Shown here piece after piece: positions 17,449 through 26,032 of a stretch of DNA of 64,000 nt (its first letter is position 1; each line of letters begins with the position of its first letter). Source of the DNA: Octadecabacter antarcticus 307 (GTDB taxonomy: Bacteria; Pseudomonadota; Alphaproteobacteria; Rhodobacterales; Rhodobacteraceae). The notes beneath the pieces are model-generated. The model worked only from the letters and a program-made list of their open reading frames with translations. It did no database searches and was not told the origin of the DNA. Location of the stretch: assembly GCF_000155675.2 (NCBI RefSeq), contig NC_020911.1, forward strand, positions 4,454,501 to 4,518,500. The letters run 5' to 3'. The position numbers and the translations under genes are program-made.

Positions 17449-17663
17449 GAGCAGTTTTGGCATGTTTACCAATATGGAAATGCGAGAAATTGACATTCAG
17501 TTTGTCTTTTTTGAATGGCCTGTTTTAGCCGTCGGTTCCAACGGTTGTTACGGGTCCCTTATATGAAGAGGGGTTAGATATCCCCCTTAGGGCTTCTTGT
17601 ATTGATGTTGTGCTTATTGATGATCCATAACAATTTACCTCCACTAAATACCCCCTTTTAGGA
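17449..17663. other. gap without recognisable features
   Basis: I searched it for the tRNA-Leu attachment core that should end integrative element A on this side and did not find it. Confidence 0.5.
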
Positions 17664-18974
17664 CTACCCCAAAGTCACATCAGGGGTGATGCTTGTATGG
17701 TCCTCAAAGACCTTCTTCATGACAGCCTTAGCTTTGTCTGAGTTATTATCCCGAACAAAAACAGCATCATGGACAGGCAGAGCAACGATCCCTTCCGACC
17801 TGAGAGTTTCCAGGACATCAACTAATATATCGGACTCTTTGCGGAACAACTGCATACCTATCCCTGAGGTCATCTGCGGGTAGATTGTAGGGTGTTTTCT
17901 CTTAATTGCTGCAAGGATATCCCTGATGCTGTAGCGTGCTGGTAGGTGCTTACGCACACCCTTGGGCATCCTCGTTGGCACCTTGCTGCTGTTGATGACT
18001 GCCTGGGCGACAATCTTGATGCCCTTTCGGTAGTCCGTTGAGATGCCATCTGCCGATAGGTCGTAGAGATCTCCTTCAGGAGGCTTTGTGCCTGCAAGCC
18101 CATACAGTATGGAAAGGCTCATCTGACCGTAATCGAGCTCAACCACACACTCACCATCAATCATGATGTGTTCCTGACGGTCCTGCGTTGACATCCTCTG
18201 CCAGAAGCCCCCGTAAAGGCGACCACCCTGGGCGAAGTCAGAATTATTGAAGATGCGTCTTAGGTATCTGTCTTGGGTGTTCACCTCAGGAAGGTCACAG
18301 TGGAGGTCAGCTTCCCCTAGCCAAGTGTTTATGTCTGTAAGTTGGCCCCTCAGAGCAAGGGTGTCTGGGGTGTCCTTGTATTCTTGTGCCTTTGCCCTTT
18401 GGTCAGGGCGTTCCTTCGGCTCACGCAGAATGATGGCTTCTTCTCCAAGGTCTTGTTTGATGTCCTCATAGGAAATGCCAAAGCGCTCAATCCTGCTGAG
18501 AAGTTTATGTTCAGCCCAGACGGTTGTTTGGACCCCACCCGCAAAGGCCACATTCATCATCTCATCTGATATTTTAAACTTACTGGTTCCCGTCTTAAGG
18601 CCCACAAACAGGGTTTCTTCGGCTGTAAGTATATGAAGAGTATCGGGAAGCGTCTTGCCCAGCGCCACCCCTTTATATCGCGACTGTTTGCGCAAGACCT
18701 TGTTGGACAAGGGCAGGTGTATGGCATCAAATTCAGGCTGAAGGACACAAACACACAGATCACAAATAATGGCTTCTAGTATCCGCTCGAACGTAGCTTG
18801 GTCCACGGCCCTCCGAGCTCGCGTACGCAGTTTATAATAGTGCTCGTATCCTTCAACTTGCTTCTGCACCTCCACGATGAGCTCTTTCATCCTGTCAGTC
18901 CCAGCTCGAAGAAACGGGTTAAATGCACGGGCTTTGTTGGGCTGTCTGTCTATCGTAAGGAGCGTCATTCCCAC
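17664..18974 (-). CDS. divergent DNA-polymerase-A-like protein of an integrative element
   Basis: 436 residues, no close family recognised. The C-terminal half carries what look like the three palm/finger motifs of family A polymerases. Motif A is VELDYGQMSLSILYGLAG (D281). Motif B is an R-x3-K-x3-Q-x3-N helix (R316, K320, Q324, N328). Motif C is ALPVHDAVFV (H402, D403). In ordinary PolA these read DYSQIELR, R-x3-K-x3-F-x3-Y and QVHDE. The first 230 residues are unknown, and no exonuclease domain is seen. The gene overlaps the end of the integrase by 10 bases, so the two are co-transcribed. The likely role is replication or repair of the excised element; this is an inference from motifs. Confidence 0.6.
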   Translation of the reverse strand: MGMTLLTIDRQPNKARAFNPFLRAGTDRMKELIVEVQKQVEGYEHYYKLRTRARRAVDQATFERILEAIICDLCVCVLQPEFDAIHLPLSNKVLRKQSRYKGVALGKTLPDTLHILTAEETLFVGLKTGTSKFKISDEMMNVAFAGGVQTTVWAEHKLLSRIERFGISYEDIKQDLGEEAIILREPKERPDQRAKAQEYKDTPDTLALRGQLTDINTWLGEADLHCDLPEVNTQDRYLRRIFNNSDFAQGGRLYGGFWQRMSTQDRQEHIMIDGECVVELDYGQMSLSILYGLAGTKPPEGDLYDLSADGISTDYRKGIKIVAQAVINSSKVPTRMPKGVRKHLPARYSIRDILAAIKRKHPTIYPQMTSGIGMQLFRKESDILVDVLETLRSEGIVALPVHDAVFVRDNNSDKAKAVMKKVFEDHTSITPDVTLG

Positions 18975-20260
18975 ACTTTATCCAAGTGCTCTCTCATGAC
19001 GTTCATGGCGTACCCTGAGCCGTAGTTTGCAGCGACTGAGTTGGAGCTATGGCCGAGGATGGCCAAGGAGATGGCTTCGGGACAGCCTGTATTGCGCAGC
19101 TTGTCCTTCATGCGGTGACGTAGCGAATGGATTGTCACCTTGGGATCAGTAATTTGGGTACGCAGACGCTTCATCAGCATGGCGGAAGCAGCATCACTAC
19201 CACGAGGTCGTGCATACTTGGCGAAGATGGGTGTCGTATCCGAGAGCCCAGCCTGGTGCACCTTGAGGTACTCTGCTGCCCTGGAGGACAGTGGTATGCT
19301 GCGGTCTGATGATTTGGTCTTGAGACGGCGGATCCCATTTTGGCGGATGTGTAAGCAACAACCACCAAGATCTAGATCACGGGCCTCAAGCCCTACGATC
19401 TCAGCAAGCCGTGCGCCGGTATCAGCCAGGGTTACAAAGAGAGCTTGGGCGAGTGGGTTACTCTCATACGCTGGCAGCAGCATCGCCATCTGCGAATCAC
19501 TCATGGTCATGCGGTCGTCTTTACTGGCTCCAGTGCCTTTTATCTTGATGCCCTGGAAGACGTTACGCTGATCGAGATCGTTTTCGATAATCACATGGTT
19601 TACCGCTGCTTTGACGACCCCAATGGTGCGCAGGACTGAGTTTGGTGCCAAGCGGTGCAGCAAATAGTCACGGTAAGCATTGGCATCTGCGCGGTTGATG
19701 TCAGCAAGAGGTGTCCACTCCACACGGTTCTTGCCCAGCGCGATCACAAGATCCTTCTTAATGCGCTCAATACGGGTCTTGAGTGGGCGATCGTCAGCCC
19801 CATCTTCGCACTTATATGTGTAGTAGTCTGATAGCACTTTATGCAGGGTCATTGCCTCAGGCGTCACACGTGCACTCCCAATCTGGCGTACAACCTCCTT
19901 TGGAGCTGTGTTGCGCAGGTCCACAGCGAGTTCCCGAAAATCATCTGTGACATCCCACTCAGGCTCGACCACTCCCTCAGCAAATACACCTGCATGCCAC
20001 TCGCCTAGTCTTTCTCTAACGATATTAACGGCGCGTCTGCTATTTGGTGTTTTGCGCTCAAGGTCAAACAGCGCTTCAATCTCAGCATGGACAACTGGCA
20101 GCCGCCTGATTGCCTCATCGTAGGTCGTACCCAGCTGGCGATATACTGTTGCTTTGGGTATCACCTCACGCAGTGCTGCGGGCACGTTGCGCTTATATCG
20201 ATACGAACCATTGGCACGTCGAAAGACATATTTGGGAAGTTTTGATATTTCTGCATCCAT
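18965..20260 (-). CDS. tyrosine-recombinase integrase of element A (tRNA-Leu)
   Basis: 431 residues from MDAEISKLPKYVFRR; a longer frame to 20299 is less likely. The N-terminal part (FRRANGSYRYKRNVP) is the domain found in many proteobacterial island integrases. Catalytic residues are in DTGARLAEI (Arg), HSLRHRMKD (His-x-x-Arg), ILGHSS (His) and VAANYGSGY (Tyr). About 180 bases upstream lies an attachment core identical to the 3' end of tRNA-Leu, the usual int-att layout. A nearly identical but truncated integrase is at 29528-30432 beside the tRNA itself. Confidence 0.92.
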   Translation of the reverse strand: MDAEISKLPKYVFRRANGSYRYKRNVPAALREVIPKATVYRQLGTTYDEAIRRLPVVHAEIEALFDLERKTPNSRRAVNIVRERLGEWHAGVFAEGVVEPEWDVTDDFRELAVDLRNTAPKEVVRQIGSARVTPEAMTLHKVLSDYYTYKCEDGADDRPLKTRIERIKKDLVIALGKNRVEWTPLADINRADANAYRDYLLHRLAPNSVLRTIGVVKAAVNHVIIENDLDQRNVFQGIKIKGTGASKDDRMTMSDSQMAMLLPAYESNPLAQALFVTLADTGARLAEIVGLEARDLDLGGCCLHIRQNGIRRLKTKSSDRSIPLSSRAAEYLKVHQAGLSDTTPIFAKYARPRGSDAASAMLMKRLRTQITDPKVTIHSLRHRMKDKLRNTGCPEAISLAILGHSSNSVAANYGSGYAMNVMREHLDKVWE

Positions 20261-20351
20261 TGTGTCCGAGACTATCAAGACACAGCTTGCCCAGTGCAAG
20301 GCAGTCTGGACCGTTCATGACTGACATTTGGAGTGAGATATTCGACAAAAT

Positions 20352-20381
20352 GGTCCCGAAAGCGGTCCCGATTATGGTCCC
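20352..20381. promoter_or_regulatory. 12-bp-period GGTCCC repeats, probable integrase arm sites
   Basis: GGTCCC occurs at 20352, 20364 and 20376, spaced exactly 12 bases, between the integrase start and the attachment core. The same array precedes the second integrase (30524, 30536, 30548), and a two-unit version lies on the other side of the core (20518, 20530). The spacing of about one helical turn suits arm-type integrase or excisionase sites. Confidence 0.5.
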
Positions 20382-20437
20382 AGAAAAGCAATATATGCCT
20401 ATTACACTATGATTTCTTGGAGTTAGTCAAAGTATAA

Positions 20438-20455
20438 TGGTGCCCAGAAGAGGAC
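20438..20455. other. attachment site core (junction of elements A and B)
   Basis: TGGTGCCCAGAAGAGGAC matches the last 18 bases of the tRNA-Leu gene (30610-30627, reverse strand); beyond it the two sites diverge. Upstream identity runs back through the whole integrase leader. This is the expected product of two elements integrated in tandem at the same tRNA. Confidence 0.88.
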
Positions 20456-20868
20456 AACCAACTTCCATAATTATCATGTAAAAATAGTAGGTTAGGGCAG
20501 TGTCTTTTTATTAAAATGGTCCCCAAAGCGGTCCCGATTATCACCGGTGTTTCTCAAGTAACCCGCCCGCTAATCTCATGCGAGGTCTCTAATTTCAGAC
20601 GCGCTGTTTTTGCAGTTCTTGGCTTCTCAATCCAAGACTATCTGCAAAGCAGAAGATCATTTTGGCGGCCGTTTTGCATAGGGGTCTGCGTCCCAAAAGT
20701 ATCCAGACATCCAGCCCTTTATTTCCCCTGAAGGAAGGGTTATTTTTTCTACTCTATCCCGGCATCGAGCCGTTGTGGGTAAATACTCACCTCTACACCG
20801 AAAGCGGTGCTTAAGGTTTTATGAAGATACAGGGGAAGCAAGCGGAAACGAAACTGCGCCATGTCTGC
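20456..20868. other. distal end of element B; arm-type repeat and no gene
   Basis: The 413 bases hold the AAAATGGTCCCCAAAGCGGT repeat (from 20514) that matches the leader of both integrases, then nothing I can support as coding. Confidence 0.6.
20518..20535. promoter_or_regulatory. GGTCCC pair on the far side of the attachment core
   Basis: GGTCCC at 20518 and 20530 sits within 63-75 bases of the core at 20455. The 30-base context repeats that of 20350-20375 with one difference, so it looks like the opposite arm of the attachment site. Confidence 0.45.
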
Positions 20869-21780
20869 TTAGCGATTGTCGCGTTCGACTTGCCGGAACA
20901 TCTGTTGGGTCTGTGCTTCGCTCATGCCAAACTCTAGCCGCATTTTTTCTAAAACCTGGCGCTCATTTCCATCCAGTATTCCATCCTTCATCGCCTCACG
21001 GATTTGGTCCTCTAAGATGACCTTTTTACGCGCTACCTGATTGGTAAATGCACTCGCAACGATACCGGTAAGCATTGCCACGGTACTGACACCAAGAAAG
21101 GCTGTGATGATTGATATGAATTTTCCCATTGAGGTTACCGGTGATACATCACCGTAACCAACCGTGGTGAGCGTGATCAATGACCAATACATTGCATCCG
21201 GTATGGAAGAGAACTTATCTGGCTGATGAGAGCTTTCAGCGTAATACATGAACGAGGAGGTCAGTATAATTGCCAAGAGCAATAGGTACGATGCTGCGAT
21301 AAAAGATCTGCGCTCTTGGTAGATTGCACTGAACAGATCTTCCAACGCTGTTGAGTAATGCGATAATTTGAAAACCCGCAGAAGCCGCAAAGTACGGAGA
21401 ACTCTGAGATCTAAACCTGGAAAGAGAACTTGCAGATAAAATGGTAGGATCGCAATAATATCAACAATACCGTGAAAACTAAAGATGTATCTTAGACGAC
21501 CTTTGAGAGACTGGGGTTCAGTGCTCTTACCCCGCGCTCCGCTGGCCCAGATTCGCAGCCCATATTCACATGTAAACAGAAGTACGCTGATCGCTTCAAA
21601 TATCTTGAAATAGATACTATAAATAACGTATAAGCTACTAACTGATTCCAGCACTATCGCTACAATATTTAAAAAAACCAATCCAAGTATGAAGTAGTCA
21701 CATAGTTTACTAAGAATGTCGTCGCCTTCGGCCTGATCAAAAATCTCAAGGGTCCGACGTTGCAATTTTTCGTATTTCAT
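20869..21780 (-). CDS. voltage-gated-like potassium channel
   Basis: 303 residues from ATG 21780 (AAGG 6 bases upstream; ATG 21804 is the longer option). It has six membrane segments. S4 carries regularly spaced arginines (LRVLRTLRLLRVFKL), and the pore loop has the K+ selectivity filter TVGYGD in ITLTTVGYGD. After S6 a C-terminal helical tail contains a DGILDGNERQVLEKMRLEFG segment of the kind seen in bacterial TerB/EF-like tails. It would be a tetrameric inner-membrane K+ channel. It is cargo of the tRNA-Leu element and unusual for a mobile element. Confidence 0.9.
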   Translation of the reverse strand: MKYEKLQRRTLEIFDQAEGDDILSKLCDYFILGLVFLNIVAIVLESVSSLYVIYSIYFKIFEAISVLLFTCEYGLRIWASGARGKSTEPQSLKGRLRYIFSFHGIVDIIAILPFYLQVLFPGLDLRVLRTLRLLRVFKLSHYSTALEDLFSAIYQERRSFIAASYLLLLAIILTSSFMYYAESSHQPDKFSSIPDAMYWSLITLTTVGYGDVSPVTSMGKFISIITAFLGVSTVAMLTGIVASAFTNQVARKKVILEDQIREAMKDGILDGNERQVLEKMRLEFGMSEAQTQQMFRQVERDNR

Positions 21781-21839
21781 AGTACGCCTTTCATATGCGC
21801 CCATTTATTTCTTATAATTCCTTACCAATTTTACTCACT

Positions 21840-22901
21840 TCACTTTAAAGCGCGAAGTTTTTGGAGTGATATGATACGGAAATTATCAGTGACCTGATTT
21901 CGGAAGTCGCGCCATTGTTCTGGGATGGTTTCTCGTAAGAACTTCAATATGGCTCCGGTAAATTGCTTCTGTGTAGGATATGCGCGATTTTGAGTGACGT
22001 TTTGGTGCATCACGGCCCAAAGCCTTTCAATCGGATTTAAGTGCGGGCAATAGGGCGGCAGCTGGATCAAGTGGATGCGGCAGCTTTTGCGCGCCAAGAA
22101 GCTCCTCACATCAGGCCCTTTGTGGTAGGCGGCGTTGTCCCAGATCACGTGGATGATGCGTTTATCTTGGTTGTGTGCCTCGATTTTGGCCAGCAATTGC
22201 ACGGCACTCACGCCGTCCACTGTGATCGGCGCTACGAAGGGGGTATCGAAGGTTTCAAGGTTCAACGCGCAGTGAATGTTGACGCGCGCCCGGCCTGAAG
22301 TCGTTTTGAGCGCGGGGTTTGTGCCCTTCTTCACCCAACCAAAGACAGGCTTGCTTTGATATTCTGGATACGCGGCATCTGCAAAGTAAACCGCCTCATC
22401 ATCGGCCAGAGAATTCAGCATGTTTTCATACATTGCGATGAATTCGGCCTGTTTGGCTACATCGGCCACGCGCGGCAGGACCTTGGGCTTGCGATATTCA
22501 AAGCCTAGTCGCGCTAAAAGCTTAACACAGCCTGAATGAGAATATTCCAGATCGAACTGCGCCGCGACAAAGGCGCGGATTTCCACTGTAGATCGACAGA
22601 AATGGTCCTCAAGCCAAACGCAAAGAGCGGCTTCCTGCACGACAGACAGCCGCGATTGCCCGCCTTTCCAGCCGTCATAAGCTACCGCATCCCAGCCCTC
22701 GGACAGATATTGTTTGTGCCAGCCAAGCACCGTGTCGTCATCAAAGTAAAGCACCTGCGCAATCTCGATACAGGACTTCCCGTCATCCAGCAGCAAAAGC
22801 GCATTCGCGCGGCGCGCAACGCCATGATCCTCGCGTTGGCGTTTTACACAGCTCAAAAGCTCGCGGCGGTCTTCGCAGGAAAGAAATTCGGGACGGATCA
22901 T
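21840..22901 (-). CDS. IS630-family transposase
   Basis: 353 residues, apparently intact. A helix-turn-helix front (VARRANALLLLDDGKSCIEI) is followed by a DDE domain with YFADAAYPEYQSKP, HVIWDNAAYHKG and LPPYCPHLNPIERLW, the signatures of the IS630/Tc1-mariner group. I could not fix the element ends or a TA duplication by eye. Confidence 0.9.
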   Translation of the reverse strand: MIRPEFLSCEDRRELLSCVKRQREDHGVARRANALLLLDDGKSCIEIAQVLYFDDDTVLGWHKQYLSEGWDAVAYDGWKGGQSRLSVVQEAALCVWLEDHFCRSTVEIRAFVAAQFDLEYSHSGCVKLLARLGFEYRKPKVLPRVADVAKQAEFIAMYENMLNSLADDEAVYFADAAYPEYQSKPVFGWVKKGTNPALKTTSGRARVNIHCALNLETFDTPFVAPITVDGVSAVQLLAKIEAHNQDKRIIHVIWDNAAYHKGPDVRSFLARKSCRIHLIQLPPYCPHLNPIERLWAVMHQNVTQNRAYPTQKQFTGAILKFLRETIPEQWRDFRNQVTDNFRIISLQKLRALK

Positions 22902-23273
22902 AGGCGAAGAAGAATCTATTCCCGTTAAAACATCAACAAATTCTTCGGGTCCTCAATGACGCGCAGTATACAATTCCGCCCGACGCTAATTTTGTGAAGC
23001 TGGGGGAGGTAATTTAATATGCGTCATATCGATCTATGGAAGCCAGCCAGTCAGGGATATTTTTTGCCTATATCTGCTGGTTATTACCGTCTGGGACGCC
23101 ACTCACTGAGAACCTGAGCATATTCTTGTTTCGAGTGGCAACACTCATCGAGGAGAGGGGTAGTACTTTGCCATGTCGAAAACGCCTCGCCTACTAGCCT
23201 ACTTTCGACAGTGCGAGGCTAGGCAGCTAGGCAGCTCAAACTTTCAATCCGTGAGCTTTGACCATCCCCTTCG
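22902..23273. other. 372-bp gap between IS630 and the HNH gene
   Basis: No gene seen. Near 23185-23220, GCCTCGC and GCGAGGC form an imperfect hairpin with a long loop, next to a doubled GGCAGCTA; I do not assign a function. Confidence 0.45.
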
Positions 23274-23714
23274 TTAGCGTCTGTTTAGCTCATCTTGATG
23301 GTTCTGTTGGTGCGTTCCAACTAGCAGATGGTCAGGACATACACAGCTTCGATTGTGGCAAAGGTGACGGACTACGTTTTTTGGAGAGAGAGGGGTGGTC
23401 GTTAGGATTGCTGTTATGAACCTATAGGCATAGTCCCGACGCCCTTTGAATTTTACTTTGCGGGGCGTTTCTAGTCCTAGCTCCCAGCAGTGTCCCTTGA
23501 TGATGGATTTGGTCTGGTCTTTGGAGACTTTGGCCTCGTTCAGGAGGTCTGATACGCGCTTCAATGCTTCTTTGGGGTAGTTCTCGAACACGTCTGTCCA
23601 GTGATCTCTGGAGGTGTTGTTCAGCATGTCATGGAAGGGTGTTCTCTCGAAGTCAGCAAGGTTCTTTGCCCCTGTTGCCAGCCACACTTCTACCATCTGC
23701 TCTTTGGCCGTCAA
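23274..23714 (-). CDS. HNH-endonuclease-like protein of element B
   Basis: 146 residues. The C-terminus carries an HNH_3-like zinc/metal site (VRHLCHNRSCVCPDHLLVGT, then HQQNHQDELN), as in phage homing-type nucleases. The first 100 residues are unknown. Its ATG overlaps the stop of the SF3 helicase gene (bases 23711-23714), so the two are co-translated. It could nick or cut DNA for mobilisation or packaging, or be a free-standing homing nuclease. Confidence 0.65.
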   Translation of the reverse strand: MTAKEQMVEVWLATGAKNLADFERTPFHDMLNNTSRDHWTDVFENYPKEALKRVSDLLNEAKVSKDQTKSIIKGHCWELGLETPRKVKFKGRRDYAYRFITAILTTTPLSPKNVVRHLCHNRSCVCPDHLLVGTHQQNHQDELNRR

Positions 23715-25717
23715 AAGTCCGGGTCTTCCATGTCATCTGGCTCACTGGCAGGCTTTGGCGAAGGTTCGGGATCATCATCTGTGTTTCTTATGCCAACCAG
23801 ACTGTCATCAATGTTTTCGTTTGCAAGTGGATTGCCTTTACCGAACGCCTGCATTGGGTCGACTTTATCTTTAGGGAGCCCTTCGCTGTCGCTGCGTCTG
23901 CTACCTTCTTTGATGCTGTCTATCAGCTTCTCACTACTGTTTGGCTTCACTTCATCATGGACGGTTATCTGGTAATCCTTGCCATCCTCATTGTGGAGAA
24001 CTTTGGCTATTCTTTCCAGTTGCGACCATATCGGTTCCCAAGTGGATTCCGCTCCATCTGAGCTCCCTGCGCCACCCGTACAGACCTCACCTTTGGCAGG
24101 CGGATTATCTACTTGTTTGTACCAGCAGCGTTTTTGGGCTCCTTTGTTCCATGCGACCTTCTTTTGCTTCCAACCCATCTCGCTAAACAAGTGGGTGACA
24201 GCATTGGCTTCCCGTTTGGCAAACGTCTTGACCAACTTGACTGCGAGGTCTTGTGGGATGAAGTGGATACCGTTGTTTTCGAATAGCTCCTCAAGGTTCT
24301 GTTTGACCACATCAGGGGAGAGCTGACGCAAGTCCTTCATTATCTGAGTGCTGTATTTCTGGACGTTGAGGGACATTGGGTTAAAATCTGACAGATCTCG
24401 AGCCAAGAGGGCATTGTACAGGGCTTTGATTGCCGCTGGGGATTTGGCGACTTTCTCACTGATAGCCTCTCCTAGTTTGGAGAAGTATTCATACTCTTTG
24501 CCACCGTTATTGTAGCCTTCGTGGTCGAAGTTCATAATAAAGAAGCGTCTGTCGCTTTCTTCCAACCAAGTCGGAAGGTGATTGGTGGTCAGGATGAAGG
24601 AGCACAGGATCGGCTCTTTCGTGGAGGGCGCTCCCTTAGCCTCCATTGTCACGGTAGGGTCTGTGATTAGCGTCTTTATTCCATTGGCCTTTGCTGAGCC
24701 TTTTTGGATACTTACTTCTTCGACAATCACCATCTTATGCTGGAGGATTTCTTTGTTAAATCTGGCTAGCAGTTGCTCCACACTACAGCGGGTGGCATTG
24801 GCTTGGCCGAACAAAGCTTCGCACACTTCGGCGACCACTGATTTTCCTGTACCTTGGTTTTGACTGTACAACATCACAGCCCACTTTGGCTTCTGATGCT
24901 CGTTTTGTAGCTGCCAAGCTAGCCAGTCCAGGAACATGTTCCTGTCTTGCTCCACGGGAATGACAAACCGTAGGAACTCATCAAAATAGTCAGGATTTTC
25001 TTTTGTAAACACACTGGGGGCTACCGTCAGGTCTCGGTACTTTGGCTTCTCCCATATGTTTACAACAGCAAGGCCGTCCACAAACACAATCTTCTGAGTG
25101 TTGCTAGGCAGGCTAACAGTTCTTCCGCTCCAAACCGGAAAACTAAGCTCTGGATTGTTTTGCCCCAGATTTGGTTCCATGAGCACTTCCAGCAGGTCTG
25201 CTAGAGTGTTCCCACCTGCTTTCAGCAGAGGAAAGGCAGTCCTAATCCTATTACCAATGATTTCTGACACATTCGATTTAACGAGCTCAGTCTGCAGGTC
25301 GTTTACGGCATGATATTTGAAGCCTTTTTTGACGAACCACCCTGCTACTTCTCGGAGAATTTCTTCCTTGCTAGGATTGTAGGGCTTACCGTCTGCACCC
25401 AACCTTACAAACCCACTGTGGATGCCATCGTCAAAGGGAAAGTGTGCCATCCCTTGTTCGGTTCTTCTCCCCAAGATGTCTGAGAAGTTATTAGCATCTT
25501 CTTCAGTTGCTGGCTTATTGTTGTCGATGGGCGCTTTGGGGTTAACGACAGCAGGAGGGGCTACATAGGCAGGGGTTACTTTAGTGACAGAGACATGTCC
25601 CAGGGGCTGAGTGTATGATTTCTTTTTGGGGCCTCCAGCACGAATTTTAGCCATTCTCTTAGCAAGCTGGTCTTCTGTCTCATTGTCGTCGTTCATCATC
25701 ATGCCCCTCATCGCCAT
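23711..25717 (-). CDS. superfamily 3 helicase (DUF5906-type replication protein)
   Basis: 668 residues. The helicase core has Walker A SQNQGTGKS (285-293), Walker B KMVIVEEVS (E333, E334), motif C FILTTNH (N379) and arginines SDRRFF (R390, R391), the layout of SF3/D5-like phage replicative helicases. The N-terminal 250 residues may prime but show no clear primase motif. The acidic, proline-rich tail (after about 560) looks disordered. Several near-N-terminal ATGs exist; the one at 25696 follows a GAGGGG. This marks element B as a phage-satellite-like or self-replicating island. Confidence 0.82.
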   Translation of the reverse strand: MAMRGMMMNDDNETEDQLAKRMAKIRAGGPKKKSYTQPLGHVSVTKVTPAYVAPPAVVNPKAPIDNNKPATEEDANNFSDILGRRTEQGMAHFPFDDGIHSGFVRLGADGKPYNPSKEEILREVAGWFVKKGFKYHAVNDLQTELVKSNVSEIIGNRIRTAFPLLKAGGNTLADLLEVLMEPNLGQNNPELSFPVWSGRTVSLPSNTQKIVFVDGLAVVNIWEKPKYRDLTVAPSVFTKENPDYFDEFLRFVIPVEQDRNMFLDWLAWQLQNEHQKPKWAVMLYSQNQGTGKSVVAEVCEALFGQANATRCSVEQLLARFNKEILQHKMVIVEEVSIQKGSAKANGIKTLITDPTVTMEAKGAPSTKEPILCSFILTTNHLPTWLEESDRRFFIMNFDHEGYNNGGKEYEYFSKLGEAISEKVAKSPAAIKALYNALLARDLSDFNPMSLNVQKYSTQIMKDLRQLSPDVVKQNLEELFENNGIHFIPQDLAVKLVKTFAKREANAVTHLFSEMGWKQKKVAWNKGAQKRCWYKQVDNPPAKGEVCTGGAGSSDGAESTWEPIWSQLERIAKVLHNEDGKDYQITVHDEVKPNSSEKLIDSIKEGSRRSDSEGLPKDKVDPMQAFGKGNPLANENIDDSLVGIRNTDDDPEPSPKPASEPDDMEDPDF

Positions 25718-25812
25718 AGGTGATTTTGGGGAGTTTTTGTCGGGACTACAACTGGGTGTCTGGCAAGTTGTGCTGGTATGGGTACGGTCTGTTTATTGAT
25801 GTCCGCTTCCGG

Positions 25813-26032
25813 CCTATTCTGTTGAAAAACTCCGATTTCCAGCAAAATCGGAAAATATTTGCCCATACAGCGCAACTAAAGGGTTTTGGCGAGGGGTTCG
25901 GCTAAAATGGGCTTCCGGCCACGACTAAGCGTTTTGGAGCACCACGCGGCAATCCTCTCGAAGTTTTAGCGAAGATGTGCTTTTGGCAGGAATTTCCAAA
26001 TCCCCAATTAGGGAGTTTTTCAACAGAATAGG
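25813..26032. mobile_element. 220-bp MITE-like element with perfect 21-bp terminal repeats
   Basis: CCTATTCTGTTGAAAAACTC begins at 25813, and its reverse complement, extended by one base at the inner end, closes at 26032. No coding frame lies between. The right end touches the IS5 element at 26033. A similar half-end, TTTTTCAACAGAATCGG, occurs at about 53462, so a parent transposon with these ends exists or existed in this genome. Confidence 0.8.

Noticed and set aside
17449..17663. Left attachment site of element A
   Set aside because: The 18-base tRNA-Leu core is not found here or further left in the window; the boundary was probably lost by IS rearrangement.
23185..23219. Terminator-like hairpin before the HNH gene
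   Set aside because: The loop is over 20 bases and no T-run follows on either strand.
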